From: Bacteroidales bacterium
Lineage (GTDB): Bacteria > Bacteroidota > Bacteroidia > Bacteroidales > G3-4614
Assembly (NCBI GenBank): GCA_015061035.1
Contig: SUXK01000004.1
Location: 1-64,000, forward strand
Reading direction: 5' to 3'
DNA: 64,000 bases
The position numbers and the translations under genes are program-made. Shown here in pieces: positions 43,685 through 54,767 of the stretch. Below the pieces are notes generated by a model. That model did no database searches, was not told where the DNA came from, and saw nothing but the letters and a program-made list of their open reading frames with translations. Each line of letters opens with the position of its first letter. The first letter of the stretch is position 1.

Positions 43685-44593
43685 TTACCTATTCTCTTTT
43701 CCTTTGCGTAATTGTGATAGACGTTGTTCCTCTGTGGGATATAGATTTGAGAGTATTTTATATACCTCTTCACGTTCTGTTTGGGGGGCTTCGGAATAGA
43801 GACTTACTAATTCATCTAATTTTGAGTCTCGGAATATTGACAACAAAACAGACATTGAGTTATCCTCATATATCTTTTTTAGTTGGTTTTTTATTGTTTC
43901 TGTTACTACTTTGCGTCCCTTATCTACTGATACAGACATTTCATCAAATCCTTTTAGATGATATAGATATAAGAGTTCCCTGAATGGTGCTGTTCGCTCT
44001 TCGGTAAATCCTGCCAAGATTGCTGCTCGGTTACGATTACTTCCAAATGCTTCCCAACCTGCCTCTTGCGAACCTTGCCCCATCATTACAAATTTTTCTG
44101 CTTGACGAAAAAAGAGTTCGCCTCCATTGGGTGAGAAAGTGTCAAAGTCTATTCCTAAAATCAAATAGGCATAAAAGTTGAGAATACATGTGAGGTTATT
44201 CTCAAACATACTCTCGTTATATATGAGTGGTTCGTACTCTTGGTATGTGAAACTGCACTCTGTATCTTTAAAATTTAATGTTGTAGTTGTATAATTACTA
44301 TTATAGACTGGACGGCTTGCCTGTATTTGTATGTCGCAATTATAACGGGTATCCTCTACTGAGTTTACTGTTACATATATTGTGCAGTCAATACGCTCAT
44401 TTACTGCTATTTGTGCGTTACTCCATTTTCTATCGTTCATATATTCGGTTATAGATTGTTCCAATGTTTGAAACAAATCTGTATCGGCACTCTCTATTTT
44501 GTTTGAATTGACTGTTACTTTACAATTCAATTCTTGCGCATAGAGGGTAGTTGCTAATAGGGCAAAAAATATGAACGATATTATTTTACGCAT
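43685..44593 (-). CDS. DUF4835-family exported protein
   Basis: Signal peptide then QELNCKVTVNSNKIESADTDLFQTLEQSITEYMNDRKWSNAQ; between coaBC and recN. Confidence 0.85.
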   Translation of the reverse strand: MRKIISFIFFALLATTLYAQELNCKVTVNSNKIESADTDLFQTLEQSITEYMNDRKWSNAQIAVNERIDCTIYVTVNSVEDTRYNCDIQIQASRPVYNSNYTTTTLNFKDTECSFTYQEYEPLIYNESMFENNLTCILNFYAYLILGIDFDTFSPNGGELFFRQAEKFVMMGQGSQEAGWEAFGSNRNRAAILAGFTEERTAPFRELLYLYHLKGFDEMSVSVDKGRKVVTETIKNQLKKIYEDNSMSVLLSIFRDSKLDELVSLYSEAPQTEREEVYKILSNLYPTEEQRLSQLRKGKENR

Positions 44594-44596
44594 TGG

Positions 44597-45790
44597 CTAT
44601 TTTAATAGTTTGTATGTGTATTCAACTATATCTTTTGCTACCTCCTCTTTTGATTTTAAGGGATAACTCTCTTTTTCTCCCGATTTGCCGATTATTGTTA
44701 TCTTATTGGTATCGTATCCAAAGCATGCTCCTTTGTCGGCAAGGGAGTTTAATACTATATAGTCTAAGTTTTTCTTCTTAAGTTTTGATTGTGCATTTGC
44801 CTCTTCATCGTTTGTTTCGAGTGCAAATCCTGCTAATATTTGAGTCTCTTTTTTTAATTTGCCTAACGTTGCAGCAATATCGGGATTTGGCACCAACTCT
44901 ATGGTTAAATCTCCTGTTCGCTTTATTTTTGTTGAACTATACTCTTTGGGGGCATAGTCGGCTACCGCTGCACACATTATCGCAATATCTGCATCAACAA
45001 ACTCCTCTTGAGATACCTTGCTCATCTCTTTTGCCGACACAACATCTATTCGTTTTATATTTGAACTGCACGAGATATTTACTGGTCCTGATATTAATGT
45101 TACTTCTGCTCCTTGAGAGGCAAACTCTTGGGCTATGGCATATCCCATTTTACCTGTTGAGTTATTTCCGATGTAGCGAACAGGATCAATTTTTTCGTAT
45201 GTTGGGCCTGCTGTTATCATAACTTTCTTGCCAGCAAACTTTTGTTCTTTGGTGAAAAAATTCTCAAGGCAGGCTATTATGTTTTCGGGTTCTTCCATAC
45301 GACCTTTGCCTTCAAGTCCACTGGCTAAGAATCCTGATGCTGGCTCTATTATGTAGTTACCATATGACTGCAATGTTTTTAGATTATTTTGTGTTGATGG
45401 ATGTTTATACATATCTAAATCCATTGCTGGTGCAACAAATACGGGTGCTTTTGCCGACAGATATGTTGTTATTAACATATTGTCTGCTACCCCTGTTGCC
45501 ATTTTTGCTATGGTTGATGCTGTTGCTGGTGCAATTATCATTGCATCGGCCCATAGTCCTAAATCTACATGACTATGCCACTCTCCTGTATTTGCAGTAA
45601 AAAACTCTGAAACTACGGGTTTACCTGTTAATGCAGAAAGAGTTACTGGTGTTATAAACTCTTTGCCAGATGGTGTGATTACAATCTGTACCTCCGCTCC
45701 CTTTTTTATTAACAATCGGGTTAGGTATGCTGCTTTGTAGGCTGCTATACTTCCTGTAATTCCTAAAATTATATGTTTCCCTTTTAACAT
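44597..45790 (-). CDS. coaBC: Bifunctional phosphopantothenoylcysteine decarboxylase / phosphopantothenate-cysteine ligase
   Basis: KHIILGITGSIAAYKAAYLTRLL; APAMDLDMYKHPSTQNN; VMITAGPTYEKIDPVRYIGNNSTGKMGYAIA. Confidence 0.96.
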   Translation of the reverse strand: MLKGKHIILGITGSIAAYKAAYLTRLLIKKGAEVQIVITPSGKEFITPVTLSALTGKPVVSEFFTANTGEWHSHVDLGLWADAMIIAPATASTIAKMATGVADNMLITTYLSAKAPVFVAPAMDLDMYKHPSTQNNLKTLQSYGNYIIEPASGFLASGLEGKGRMEEPENIIACLENFFTKEQKFAGKKVMITAGPTYEKIDPVRYIGNNSTGKMGYAIAQEFASQGAEVTLISGPVNISCSSNIKRIDVVSAKEMSKVSQEEFVDADIAIMCAAVADYAPKEYSSTKIKRTGDLTIELVPNPDIAATLGKLKKETQILAGFALETNDEEANAQSKLKKKNLDYIVLNSLADKGACFGYDTNKITIIGKSGEKESYPLKSKEEVAKDIVEYTYKLLK

Positions 45791-45791
45791 T

Positions 45792-46568
45792 TTAACCTCT
45801 CTTTTTTAATTGATACTCTGCATACAATTTGGTTAATACTTTTTTTGTGTTAAGAGAGAACTCTCCCTTTTGCATCCAATCGTAAAACCCTAAATCTGTT
45901 GCAAATACATCAAATACAAATTTACCTTTGTGCTTTCCGAAGTTAAATATTGCTCTGCCTTTGTCATCTACAATTATTCTTCCTGCCAAATCGAGATTAT
46001 TGTTGTATGTTGTAAACTCTGATAATGCCGCCATATCATTTGGCAAGTCTGAGTATCTGTCTAATTGCGATTTTAACACCTCATATGTTGCTCGGGCGTC
46101 GGCCTCGGCTGAGTGTGCATTATCGAGTTCTTTATCGCAATAGAACTTATAGGCAGCAGTTAATGTACGTTGTTCCATTTTGTGAAATATTGTTTGCACA
46201 TCTATCTGCTTGCGTTTTGATATATCAAAATCAACTCCTGCTCTTAACATCTCTTCTACCAAAAGTGGTACATCAAACCGACTTGAATTGTACCCTGCCA
46301 AATCGCAACCTTTTATCTCTGCCGCCAAGGTTTTTGCTATCTCCTTAAAGGTTGGGCAATCGGCTACATCAGCATCTGTTATTCCGTGTATAGCAGTGCT
46401 TTGTGGTGGGATTGGCATTTCTGGATTTATTCTTCGGGTTTTACTCTCCTCTTTACCATTTGGCCAGACTTTTAAATAACTTATCTCAATTATTCGGTCT
46501 GTTGCTATGTTAAGACCCGTTGTCTCTAAATCGAAAAATACTATTGGATTCTTGATATTAAGTTCCAT
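45792..46568 (-). CDS. DnaQ-like 3'-5' exonuclease
   Basis: IVFFDLETTGLNIATDRIIEISYLKVWPNG; HSAEADARATYEVL (DEDDh family). Confidence 0.9.
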   Translation of the reverse strand: MELNIKNPIVFFDLETTGLNIATDRIIEISYLKVWPNGKEESKTRRINPEMPIPPQSTAIHGITDADVADCPTFKEIAKTLAAEIKGCDLAGYNSSRFDVPLLVEEMLRAGVDFDISKRKQIDVQTIFHKMEQRTLTAAYKFYCDKELDNAHSAEADARATYEVLKSQLDRYSDLPNDMAALSEFTTYNNNLDLAGRIIVDDKGRAIFNFGKHKGKFVFDVFATDLGFYDWMQKGEFSLNTKKVLTKLYAEYQLKKRG

Positions 46569-46589
46569 TGCGTTCTACGAACCTACTAT

Positions 46590-47717
46590 TTAAAAGTCGT
46601 TTAACATTATAGGCATCAACAATACCAACATATCTTCGTTCTCATCATTTTGCATTGGCACAATAACTCCTGCTCTTGAAGGATCAGATAGTTGTATTGA
46701 AACCTCTTGTGATGACATATTGTTCAATATCTCTATTAGATAGTTGGCACTAAATCCAATATTCATTGTATCTCCTGTATAACTACATGCTACACTCTCT
46801 TCGGCAGATGTTGCAAAAGAGGTATTTTTCGCTGATACTATAAGTTTATCGGGAGATAATTGTAATTTAACTAAACTGCTTGCCTGATCAGAGAATATTG
46901 CTGTACGGCGTAATGATGTTGTAAATATAGAACGGTCTATTATCAATTGACTTGGATTATTTTGAGGTATCACCGATGCGTATTTTGGATAATTTCCCTC
47001 TATCAAACGACAGTTCAAAATAAAGTTTTCAAGATTGAAACATGCGTTTTTTTCATCAAATGTTATTGTTACATCGCCACTCTCTTTTGCTAATATGTTT
47101 TTTAACAATGCTGCTGGTTTACGTGGTAATATGAACGAAGTTTGAAGCCCTGTTTGTACTGACATATTTTTAAAACATGCTAATTTTTGACTATCTGATG
47201 CTACAAACACTACATATTCTGGGTGAACATCAAAATAGATACCGCTCATTACTGGACGTAAATCATTATCGGCAAGTGCAAATGCTGTATTATTGATTCC
47301 TTTTAGCAATGCACTTGAATCCATTGATATTGTTTTTGCTATCTCGCTTAGTTGCGCTCTTTGTGGATATTCACTTCCGTTTATTCCTACAAAGTTGAAT
47401 TTACCATTTTGAAAATATAGCAATATATCCAATGTCTCATCATTGATTTCAAATGCCAATGGTTGATCGGGCAATTCTTTTAATGAATCTAACAGCATTT
47501 TTGCCGATACTGCAAATAATCCGCTTCCCTCAGACTCTTGAACCTCAATTGATGTGGTCATTGTTGTCTCTTGGTCAGAGGCTGTTACTGTTAATTTATC
47601 TCCTGACAAATTAAACAAAAAGTTCTCTAATATAGAGATTGTGTTTTTTGAACTGATTACTCTTCCAACTGTTTGCAAATGAAACAATAGTGAAGAACTT
47701 GATACTACAAATTTCAT
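46590..47717 (-). CDS. dnaN: DNA polymerase III subunit beta
   Basis: MKFVVSSSSLLFHLQTVGRVISSKNTISILENFLFNLSGDKLTVTASDQETTM; C-terminal VLLMPIMLNDF. Confidence 0.97.
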   Translation of the reverse strand: MKFVVSSSSLLFHLQTVGRVISSKNTISILENFLFNLSGDKLTVTASDQETTMTTSIEVQESEGSGLFAVSAKMLLDSLKELPDQPLAFEINDETLDILLYFQNGKFNFVGINGSEYPQRAQLSEIAKTISMDSSALLKGINNTAFALADNDLRPVMSGIYFDVHPEYVVFVASDSQKLACFKNMSVQTGLQTSFILPRKPAALLKNILAKESGDVTITFDEKNACFNLENFILNCRLIEGNYPKYASVIPQNNPSQLIIDRSIFTTSLRRTAIFSDQASSLVKLQLSPDKLIVSAKNTSFATSAEESVACSYTGDTMNIGFSANYLIEILNNMSSQEVSIQLSDPSRAGVIVPMQNDENEDMLVLLMPIMLNDF

Positions 47718-47911
47718 AATTCTTATTTTTTATTTATTTTACTTATATTCAACCAATTGCCTTTTTGCTAAAACATAAGGCATACAAAAGCAAATATAAT
47801 GTTTTTTTGACAAATATCTACTTTTAAAAATAAAAAATTGAGAGAATTGTTGATAACTTTAATTATTGTTGTTGTACGCCAACTTTTGAAGGAGAACAGA
47901 TATTTGTTACT

Positions 47912-49351
47912 CTATGCTTTTAGTCTCTTAGAAAGCACAATATACGAGAAGAGTATTGCTATTACAGAGAGAATTGAGGGTATAACATAGTTTGAGATCT
48001 CAAAATTCACTACTAATGCTTGTGTGTACACTAAAACAAATGCAACCAAAGAGACTGTATAGAATGTTTTTTCCGGGACAAAACAATATCGCTTTTTACA
48101 TATTATCCACATATAGGTTGTGTATATTGCAAAGTTAATGGTATAAGCGATTCCTAAGCCCTCGATACCTAACACAAGATAGAGCAATATACTGATTATC
48201 AATGTTGTTATATCAGATATTAGCTCTGTTATTAAAAAGAGTTTTCCCTCGCCCTTCGCTAATAGTATAAAACCTAACGACCATGATATTGCTTTAAATA
48301 GTACTCCCGGTATTGCCCATCCCACATAAGTTGATACTACCACAAATTGTGGAGAATACAGGAGTTCTATTATCCAATCTTGAAATAATAGAAATAATGC
48401 TATAATTGGGAGTAACATTAATATGGAACTCTCCATTTGACGTGACACCTGAAGCGAAACTTGACTATTATCGCTTTGTACCTTTGACAATCGAGGATAA
48501 TACTCTGTTGACATTGCTACAAATACCATCCCTACATATCGAGTTACAAGGGTAAATCCGGCTTGATAATATCCAACTTCGGCCATTGTTGAATAGTTAT
48601 TCATCCATGCTATAAGAATATAATTCAAAAGTGTAGTCATAAACCCACTAATGGTCATATATATTCCTAACTTTAACATAGGGCTACCCTCTTTAAAGGC
48701 TGTTTTTACAGAGAGTTTTTCTGTTTCAATTTTCTCTTTCCGAGATGCTATGTAATTAAACAAGAATGCAAAAAAGGATGTTAGCAATAATGATGGTACT
48801 ACTCCTTCTATTCTGAAAAGATAATACAGGGGTATGGAGAAAATCAATGATACTACACTTGCTGCTACTGTTGATTTGGCAAAGGTTTTGAGTTTTTCAC
48901 TTCCTTGCAATATCGCTTGCTCACCTGATGATAGAGCATTAAATAATAGCGCTGCCGAAAGAATAACAAAACTCCATAGATTTTTATCTGTACCAAATGT
49001 TATCTTGCTTAGAAGTGGGGCCGCCCCAATAAATACCATAGCACCCAAAAGTCCTAATACAAGAGAGAGTTTGCGGACTACTCCTGCTATTTTTTTTAAT
49101 TTTTCTGGAGTGGTATTATATGCCGATGATATATCTCTTACTGAACTTTGACGCAAACCTAAATTGGTCATTGATGATACCATCTCTATTGCACTATTAA
49201 ATAACCCTATCAGTCCCACGCCTTCGGCTCCAAGTAGTATTGCTATTACTTTATTTCGGATTAATGAACATAGCATATTTATCACCTGCACTCCTCCAAA
49301 AAGGGAGGTTGCGTTAACTATTCTTCTATATATGCTACTCTTTTCGGACAT
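47912..49351 (-). CDS. Polysaccharide flippase (Wzx / O-antigen translocase-like)
   Basis: ~12 TM segments; RRIVNATSLFGGVQVINMLCSLIRNKVIAILLGAEGVGLIGLFNSAIEMVSSMTNLGL. Confidence 0.87.
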   Translation of the reverse strand: MSEKSSIYRRIVNATSLFGGVQVINMLCSLIRNKVIAILLGAEGVGLIGLFNSAIEMVSSMTNLGLRQSSVRDISSAYNTTPEKLKKIAGVVRKLSLVLGLLGAMVFIGAAPLLSKITFGTDKNLWSFVILSAALLFNALSSGEQAILQGSEKLKTFAKSTVAASVVSLIFSIPLYYLFRIEGVVPSLLLTSFFAFLFNYIASRKEKIETEKLSVKTAFKEGSPMLKLGIYMTISGFMTTLLNYILIAWMNNYSTMAEVGYYQAGFTLVTRYVGMVFVAMSTEYYPRLSKVQSDNSQVSLQVSRQMESSILMLLPIIALFLLFQDWIIELLYSPQFVVVSTYVGWAIPGVLFKAISWSLGFILLAKGEGKLFLITELISDITTLIISILLYLVLGIEGLGIAYTINFAIYTTYMWIICKKRYCFVPEKTFYTVSLVAFVLVYTQALVVNFEISNYVIPSILSVIAILFSYIVLSKRLKA

Positions 49352-49358
49352 GGGTACT

Positions 49359-50300
49359 TTAGAGTGTTATTTTATACGAATTGTATATTGTTGCTGTTGC
49401 TCCAAACCCCTCTTTTTGAGATAGTAATCCATTATTAAGAATCTCTCCATTTGATTCGGTTGATATTCCGAAATCAAAATATCTATAATCTTTATAACGC
49501 TCTTTTATAAGATTTAAGAAGAGTAAATCTAATGCCGACAAATCTCTTCCTTTCTGCGATGAGGCTATATATTGTGAGTGAATACACATTGGCGTTTCAT
49601 ATATTACTACTCCTGCTAATAACTCATTGGATTGTGTAGCGGTGTATAGTCGGATATTTTCAGGAAAGCGATCACGTAGCATCTCTATCTCTTTTAACGT
49701 ATGAACCGGCGACACTGAGTGACGTTGTTGTAAATTTTGTGTTAACATTTCCCAAAAGGGAGCAAAGTTAAACTCCTCCTTTATCTTAACATTATTTGTT
49801 AATGCTTTTTTTACACCTCTGGTTCTTAACGAATTAAAACAGATATCTTGTGTAAGATCTATGGTTGATGATATTCCACACGAATAGAGTTCCGCTTTAT
49901 ATCTGTACAAAGCATATAGATCTTCTTCAGATGGTTTTGTATGATATATGTGAGGTACGGGTTTATAGATTATCGCTTTTATTCCATTAGCACGATAATA
50001 TCCTATCATCTTCTCAAAAATTTCAAGCACCACTGCCCCTTTACAACGTGATGTCATTATAACTCCACCATATGTTAATCCTTGATGAGAATAGATTACC
50101 CCTTCTTTTTGATTGGCAGGTAATAGTGCTACAATCTCTCCCCCCAATTCAAACATTAGGGAGTGATCGCTAAATCTGTCTGAGTGATAATCAAGATAGT
50201 TTCGCTTAAACAAAAATGTTCCATTACGCGATTCTTCCACTACTCTATCCCACTCTGATGCAAATGAGGAGTTGTATCGTTTACATATTATGGTATTCAT
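49359..50300 (-). CDS. GNAT/FemAB-like acyltransferase
   Basis: FKRNYLDYHSDRFSDHSLMF...NELLAGVVIYETPMCIHSQYIASSQKGRDLSALDLLFLNLIKERYKDYRYFDFGISTE. Confidence 0.75.
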   Translation of the reverse strand: MNTIICKRYNSSFASEWDRVVEESRNGTFLFKRNYLDYHSDRFSDHSLMFELGGEIVALLPANQKEGVIYSHQGLTYGGVIMTSRCKGAVVLEIFEKMIGYYRANGIKAIIYKPVPHIYHTKPSEEDLYALYRYKAELYSCGISSTIDLTQDICFNSLRTRGVKKALTNNVKIKEEFNFAPFWEMLTQNLQQRHSVSPVHTLKEIEMLRDRFPENIRLYTATQSNELLAGVVIYETPMCIHSQYIASSQKGRDLSALDLLFLNLIKERYKDYRYFDFGISTESNGEILNNGLLSQKEGFGATATIYNSYKITL

Positions 50301-50306
50301 ATCCGT

Positions 50307-51539
50307 TTAATCTCCTAACCACGTTTCGGGATTCAATTTGTTTGTCTCTTTCCATATCTGAAAGTGCAATAGTGTTGCATTGTCATCTTCAGGATCGGAA
50401 TATATCTTTCCTATTGCTTGGCGTGTTTTTACCTTATCGCCAGTTTTTACATATACCTCTTTTAGGTTTGAATAGATGGTCAGGTAGTTTCCATGTCGTA
50501 CAATAACACAACTATTGTATCCCGGCATCACAAATATACGTGTTACTTCTCCATCAAATACACTTCGGGCCGACGTTCCGGGCGTTGTTTTTATTACTAT
50601 TCCACTATTGTTTACTTGAACATATTTTAGTTCTGAGTGTTGTTGTGTTCCATAATGACCAACAATCTTATATTTACCAGATAATGGCATTGGCAATTTA
50701 CCCTTGTTTTGCTCAAAATTGGCAGCCAATTTCTGTTCATCTTTTGTCATCTTATAACCGCTATATGCACCGCTTGTTGATGAAGATGATGAAGATGATG
50801 AAGATGAGCGTCTTGCCTCCTCTGCTATTAATTGCTCTATTTTGCGATTTAACTCTGCTGCTTGTTTTTTCTGTTTCTCTAACTCTTTACGCAGAGCCTT
50901 TTCGTTTTTCTTGGCTTTATTTACTATCTGTTTTTGTTTCTGCTCCTGAGTTTTAAGTTTGTTTGCCTCATTTGTTCGTTGCGATACTATTTTATTTTTT
51001 TCATCACGCAATGCTCGTAACTCTTCTCGCTTTTTCTCCAACTGTTGTTGATGTTCGGTAATCTCTAATGCCTGTGTTTTTCGCCAAGCAGAGAACTCTT
51101 TTAAATATCTTGCTCTTCGCATTGCTTGTTTAAACGAGTTTGCAGAGAAAAGAAATATGAATATATCCTGTCCTGAGTTTTTTCGATATAGACTCTGCAT
51201 TGACTTGGCATAGTCTTCCTTCTTTGCCTTTATCTCTTTTTCTGCAAGTTCTATTTCACGAGTTAAAGCATTCTCCTCTCTACGCAACCTGCTTATTTCG
51301 TTATTGAGTTTATTTATTACTCTATTCTGCGTCTTTATCTCGGCAGATATTTCATTTAAGGCTGACAGTGATTTTTTTGCTTCGCGTTGCGCCGCCTTTA
51401 GTTTCTTATTTGTATTTGCTACTTGTCTATCTGCCTGACTCTTTTGTTCTTTAAGAGTTTTTACATTTGTTGATGCAGCACTCACAGTTGGTGTTGCTAT
51501 TACAAATGCTAACAGAAAGATTATTACCCTGAATATCAT
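50307..51539 (-). CDS. Murein hydrolase activator, EnvC-like (coiled coil plus M23 domain)
   Basis: N-terminal coiled coil; C-terminal VKTGDKVKTRQAIGKIYSDPEDDNATLLHFQIWKETNKLNPETWL. Confidence 0.9.
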   Translation of the reverse strand: MIFRVIIFLLAFVIATPTVSAASTNVKTLKEQKSQADRQVANTNKKLKAAQREAKKSLSALNEISAEIKTQNRVINKLNNEISRLRREENALTREIELAEKEIKAKKEDYAKSMQSLYRKNSGQDIFIFLFSANSFKQAMRRARYLKEFSAWRKTQALEITEHQQQLEKKREELRALRDEKNKIVSQRTNEANKLKTQEQKQKQIVNKAKKNEKALRKELEKQKKQAAELNRKIEQLIAEEARRSSSSSSSSSSTSGAYSGYKMTKDEQKLAANFEQNKGKLPMPLSGKYKIVGHYGTQQHSELKYVQVNNSGIVIKTTPGTSARSVFDGEVTRIFVMPGYNSCVIVRHGNYLTIYSNLKEVYVKTGDKVKTRQAIGKIYSDPEDDNATLLHFQIWKETNKLNPETWLGD

Positions 51540-51540
51540 A

Positions 51541-52362
51541 TTAAAAATAGTTCCCTAATAGTTGACTTAATGAGACTCGTTTATAACGTGATGAGATTTT
51601 TGTATCTTTTACTACTCTTTTATTCCACTCTACCGACATACCACTTATTGTTGCCGATATGGACATTCCTAATTGTGGAATATTTGACCATACTTTAATT
51701 TGCGATGGGCGTAACTTTGCTTGAGCATCGGGTTTGTGAGAGGTATATTGAAATTCTACTATTGGTTTTGCATTATACTCAATGGTTGTTGATTGCAATA
51801 CTCCCTCCAAATTGTTTGAGAATATAATTGATGCCGACTTATCTAATACACTTTGCATTTGAACTGTTTCTGGAGTTCTATTCCATTCAAATTTTTTATA
51901 TTTATTTTTTGTTAGCGTATCGGCAACAAGAAATGGAACTCCCAATATTATTTTTTGTAACTCTTTTATACCTACTCCTTGTGGAAGATATTTTTTTACT
52001 GAAGCAAGGGGTTCTTCTGCTACCTGTGAATTTATTTTGTCAATTACATATATTGAGTCTTGAGTCATTGTTATCCTAAATACCTCTATTCCTAATAGTG
52101 GTGTTAAAGATATTTGAATATACTCTCCGTTTATCATCTTTATTTGAGCCTTTGAACTCAATTTGTCGATAGCAACATTACATTTTGTTGTTGCTGTTGA
52201 AAATTGTGGTTGCTGCTCTATTATCTTCTCAAATATTAACAATTCACTTTTCTTAGTCTCTTGTTCTGGTATTGATATTTCATCTGTTGTTCGACACGAA
52301 GATACTAAAAAAACTATAAGCAGTAGCAGTATATATATGTGTTTATATCTAATTTTCATCAC
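51541..52362 (-). CDS. DUF4292-like lipoprotein
   Basis: Lipobox LIVFLVSSCRTTDE; sits between an EnvC-like gene and a TPR gene as in Bacteroidales. Confidence 0.8.
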   Translation of the reverse strand: MMKIRYKHIYILLLLIVFLVSSCRTTDEISIPEQETKKSELLIFEKIIEQQPQFSTATTKCNVAIDKLSSKAQIKMINGEYIQISLTPLLGIEVFRITMTQDSIYVIDKINSQVAEEPLASVKKYLPQGVGIKELQKIILGVPFLVADTLTKNKYKKFEWNRTPETVQMQSVLDKSASIIFSNNLEGVLQSTTIEYNAKPIVEFQYTSHKPDAQAKLRPSQIKVWSNIPQLGMSISATISGMSVEWNKRVVKDTKISSRYKRVSLSQLLGNYF

Positions 52363-54122
52363 TCTTTGATATAAGATTTCTGTTCTATTTTCTGTTTTAG
52401 AATCTCTTTATCATTACCTAAGGCTTTATTCATTTTTAATGCCTCTTGCCATTGCACAAGCGCATCTTCAACTTTTCCTTGATGATATAATATATCGCCA
52501 TAATGTTCTACAACCTCAGGATTATTTCGTCCTCCTTTATCCATTGCTTTTTTTATATATAACTCAGCAAAGAGATATTTTTCTTGTTTGAAGTATATCC
52601 ATGCGTATGTATCGAGATATGTTGGATCATCGGGTTTTTCTTTAATGGTTCTGGCACTCATATTCTCTGCCAATGAGAGATCTCCTCCTGTTTGTGCTAA
52701 ATAGTAGGCATAATTATTGAGTGTCATTGTATTGTCTGGATTATACTCTAACGACAATTTATAGTATTTCTCTGGTAACTCTTTCTCCTCTTCATTAAAA
52801 TATATATCTGCTATTGTAGAGTATATTTGCGAAAGAAACAGAGGTGAACTGTATTTTTGTGCCGCAAAGTTTAACTCCGATATAGCCTTTTCGACTTGTT
52901 GAGTTGAATAGTAGTATGCTGAAGATTCTAATACAAATGTTGAATCGGCATACTCCGATGCATTCTCTACTGCAATATTCATTGCTTCATAGTTTTTAGA
53001 AAATGCTAACATTCTTATCAACTGTCGATGAATATCCATATCTGATGGCGAAATATAGAGTGCCGAATGACACTGCTCTATTGCTTCAGAATATCTTTGT
53101 TGTATCTGCAACACCTCAGCATAGAGCATCTTTATAAATGTTTCGCGAGGATTCTCCTCTATCAAATATTTAAATAGTGAATCGGTATTTTTTAAATCGG
53201 TTTGTAGTTCTTCGTATGATGAATTGAGTTTTTCATTATTACCTAAAATAACTGATATATATTCTCGCAATATCTCTTTTTTTGCACTATATACTATATC
53301 AGGACAACTCAACACCTGAGACATTGATATTTTTGCACTATCATTGTTATTCTGAGCCTTGTAATACTCTAAATCATATAGTGATATTTCACAACCTGCT
53401 CCTGCATCTTTTGCTTTGTTGATATAGTTTTTTGCTTGTGTAAGACTATCTATTTGGATATAGAGTTGCGACAGAGATAATAGATAGGTTATATTGGTGG
53501 AATCGTTTTTTAACAGACGCTTAAATTCAGAGGCGGCTTTGTCGTATTGTTTTAAATAGAGATATACATCTGCTCTTGCAAATGCAGCATACTCCGTGTT
53601 GTCAGTCAATCGCTCAACCTTATTGTAACACTCTATGGCTTTTTCAATATCTGCTTGTTCTAAATAGAGATTTGCCATCATTGTATAGAGGCTCTCATCA
53701 TTGGGATAGTTTCGGATTAATCTTTCATATATCTCCGTAGCCATTTCGTAATCCCCATTTTTTTGTGCATTATCGGCCGCTACTATGTTATAGTAATAGT
53801 TTGTGGTGTCAGAATATGCTGCCAATAATATATTATCGTAATATTTATCGGGCATATTCATCTTGTAATAATATGATGAGAGTTTAAATCTTGCGTCCTG
53901 ATTCAAGTTGTCATCTTTTATGGCCGCTTTCAACATTTCAAATGCGGCAACAAGAGAGTCTGGGTTATGAGTCTGCTCAAGACGTTGTGCCTCTAACAAA
54001 AGATATGTTATCTTATCGTTGTTTTGCTCTCTGTTATCAGCAAAAAGGGTTACTATTGATGTTATTTGAAATAGTAACACCAATAGAAATATCTTTTTTG
54101 CTAATTTAATTTTATAGAGCAT
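52359..54122 (-). CDS. Tetratricopeptide repeat protein
   Basis: Multiple TPR units, e.g. GDYEMATEIYERLIRNYPNDESLYTMMANLYLEQADIEKAIECYNKVERL. Confidence 0.9.
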   Translation of the reverse strand: MLYKIKLAKKIFLLVLLFQITSIVTLFADNREQNNDKITYLLLEAQRLEQTHNPDSLVAAFEMLKAAIKDDNLNQDARFKLSSYYYKMNMPDKYYDNILLAAYSDTTNYYYNIVAADNAQKNGDYEMATEIYERLIRNYPNDESLYTMMANLYLEQADIEKAIECYNKVERLTDNTEYAAFARADVYLYLKQYDKAASEFKRLLKNDSTNITYLLSLSQLYIQIDSLTQAKNYINKAKDAGAGCEISLYDLEYYKAQNNNDSAKISMSQVLSCPDIVYSAKKEILREYISVILGNNEKLNSSYEELQTDLKNTDSLFKYLIEENPRETFIKMLYAEVLQIQQRYSEAIEQCHSALYISPSDMDIHRQLIRMLAFSKNYEAMNIAVENASEYADSTFVLESSAYYYSTQQVEKAISELNFAAQKYSSPLFLSQIYSTIADIYFNEEEKELPEKYYKLSLEYNPDNTMTLNNYAYYLAQTGGDLSLAENMSARTIKEKPDDPTYLDTYAWIYFKQEKYLFAELYIKKAMDKGGRNNPEVVEHYGDILYHQGKVEDALVQWQEALKMNKALGNDKEILKQKIEQKSYIKE

Positions 54123-54123
54123 C

Positions 54124-54561
54124 TTATTTTACTCCTGTATGACCAAAGCCTCCTGCTCCTCTTTCACTATCTTCAAGTGTTTCTGTCTCTTCCCACTCAA
54201 TTCGAGTATAAGGTTTTATTACCATTTGACAGATGCGCTCGCCATCTTCTACAATAAAGTCTTCTTGCGAAAGATTTATTAATATAACTCCTACCTCTCC
54301 TCTATAATCAGCATCAATTGTTCCTGGAGTATTTAAAAGTGTTATTCCTTTTTTTATTGCTAATCCACTACGTGGGCGTAATTGAGCCTCATACCCTTCA
54401 GGTAACTCAATATATAAACCCGTGGGAATTATTTTACGCTCCATTGGTTTTAATATTACCGACTCCGAGAGATTTGCTCTTACATCCATTCCTGCTGCAT
54501 GCAATGTTCCGTATTCGGGAAGTGCATGTTTTCCTTTATTTATAACTTTTACCTTTACCAT
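54124..54561 (-). CDS. dut: dUTP diphosphatase
   Basis: [51 protein letters not shown]. Confidence 0.97.
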   Translation of the reverse strand: MVKVKVINKGKHALPEYGTLHAAGMDVRANLSESVILKPMERKIIPTGLYIELPEGYEAQLRPRSGLAIKKGITLLNTPGTIDADYRGEVGVILINLSQEDFIVEDGERICQMVIKPYTRIEWEETETLEDSERGAGGFGHTGVK

Positions 54562-54700
54562 TTTGTTTAATTTGTTTATGGTGCGAAGATAATAAATATG
54601 TGCGAGTATAACAACATATCGGAATTTAAATTCAGTTGTTAGTTTTTTAATTGTCAGTTATCTGCAATTAGTATTATTAGTTCAATAAAACTAATAAACA

Positions 54701-54732
54701 ACAAAAGTTGTAACAATCGTTACAACTTTTGT
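54701..54732. terminator. Terminator hairpin, 14-bp stem
   Basis: acaaaagttgtaac-aatc-gttacaacttttgt. Confidence 0.8.
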
Positions 54733-54767
54733 TTGTATTGGATGTTAATATGTATTAACTCAACAGA

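Noticed and set aside
47912-50300. Flippase plus acyltransferase considered as a capsule locus
   Set aside because: No glycosyltransferases or polymerase nearby; embedded between dnaN and the EnvC-like gene.
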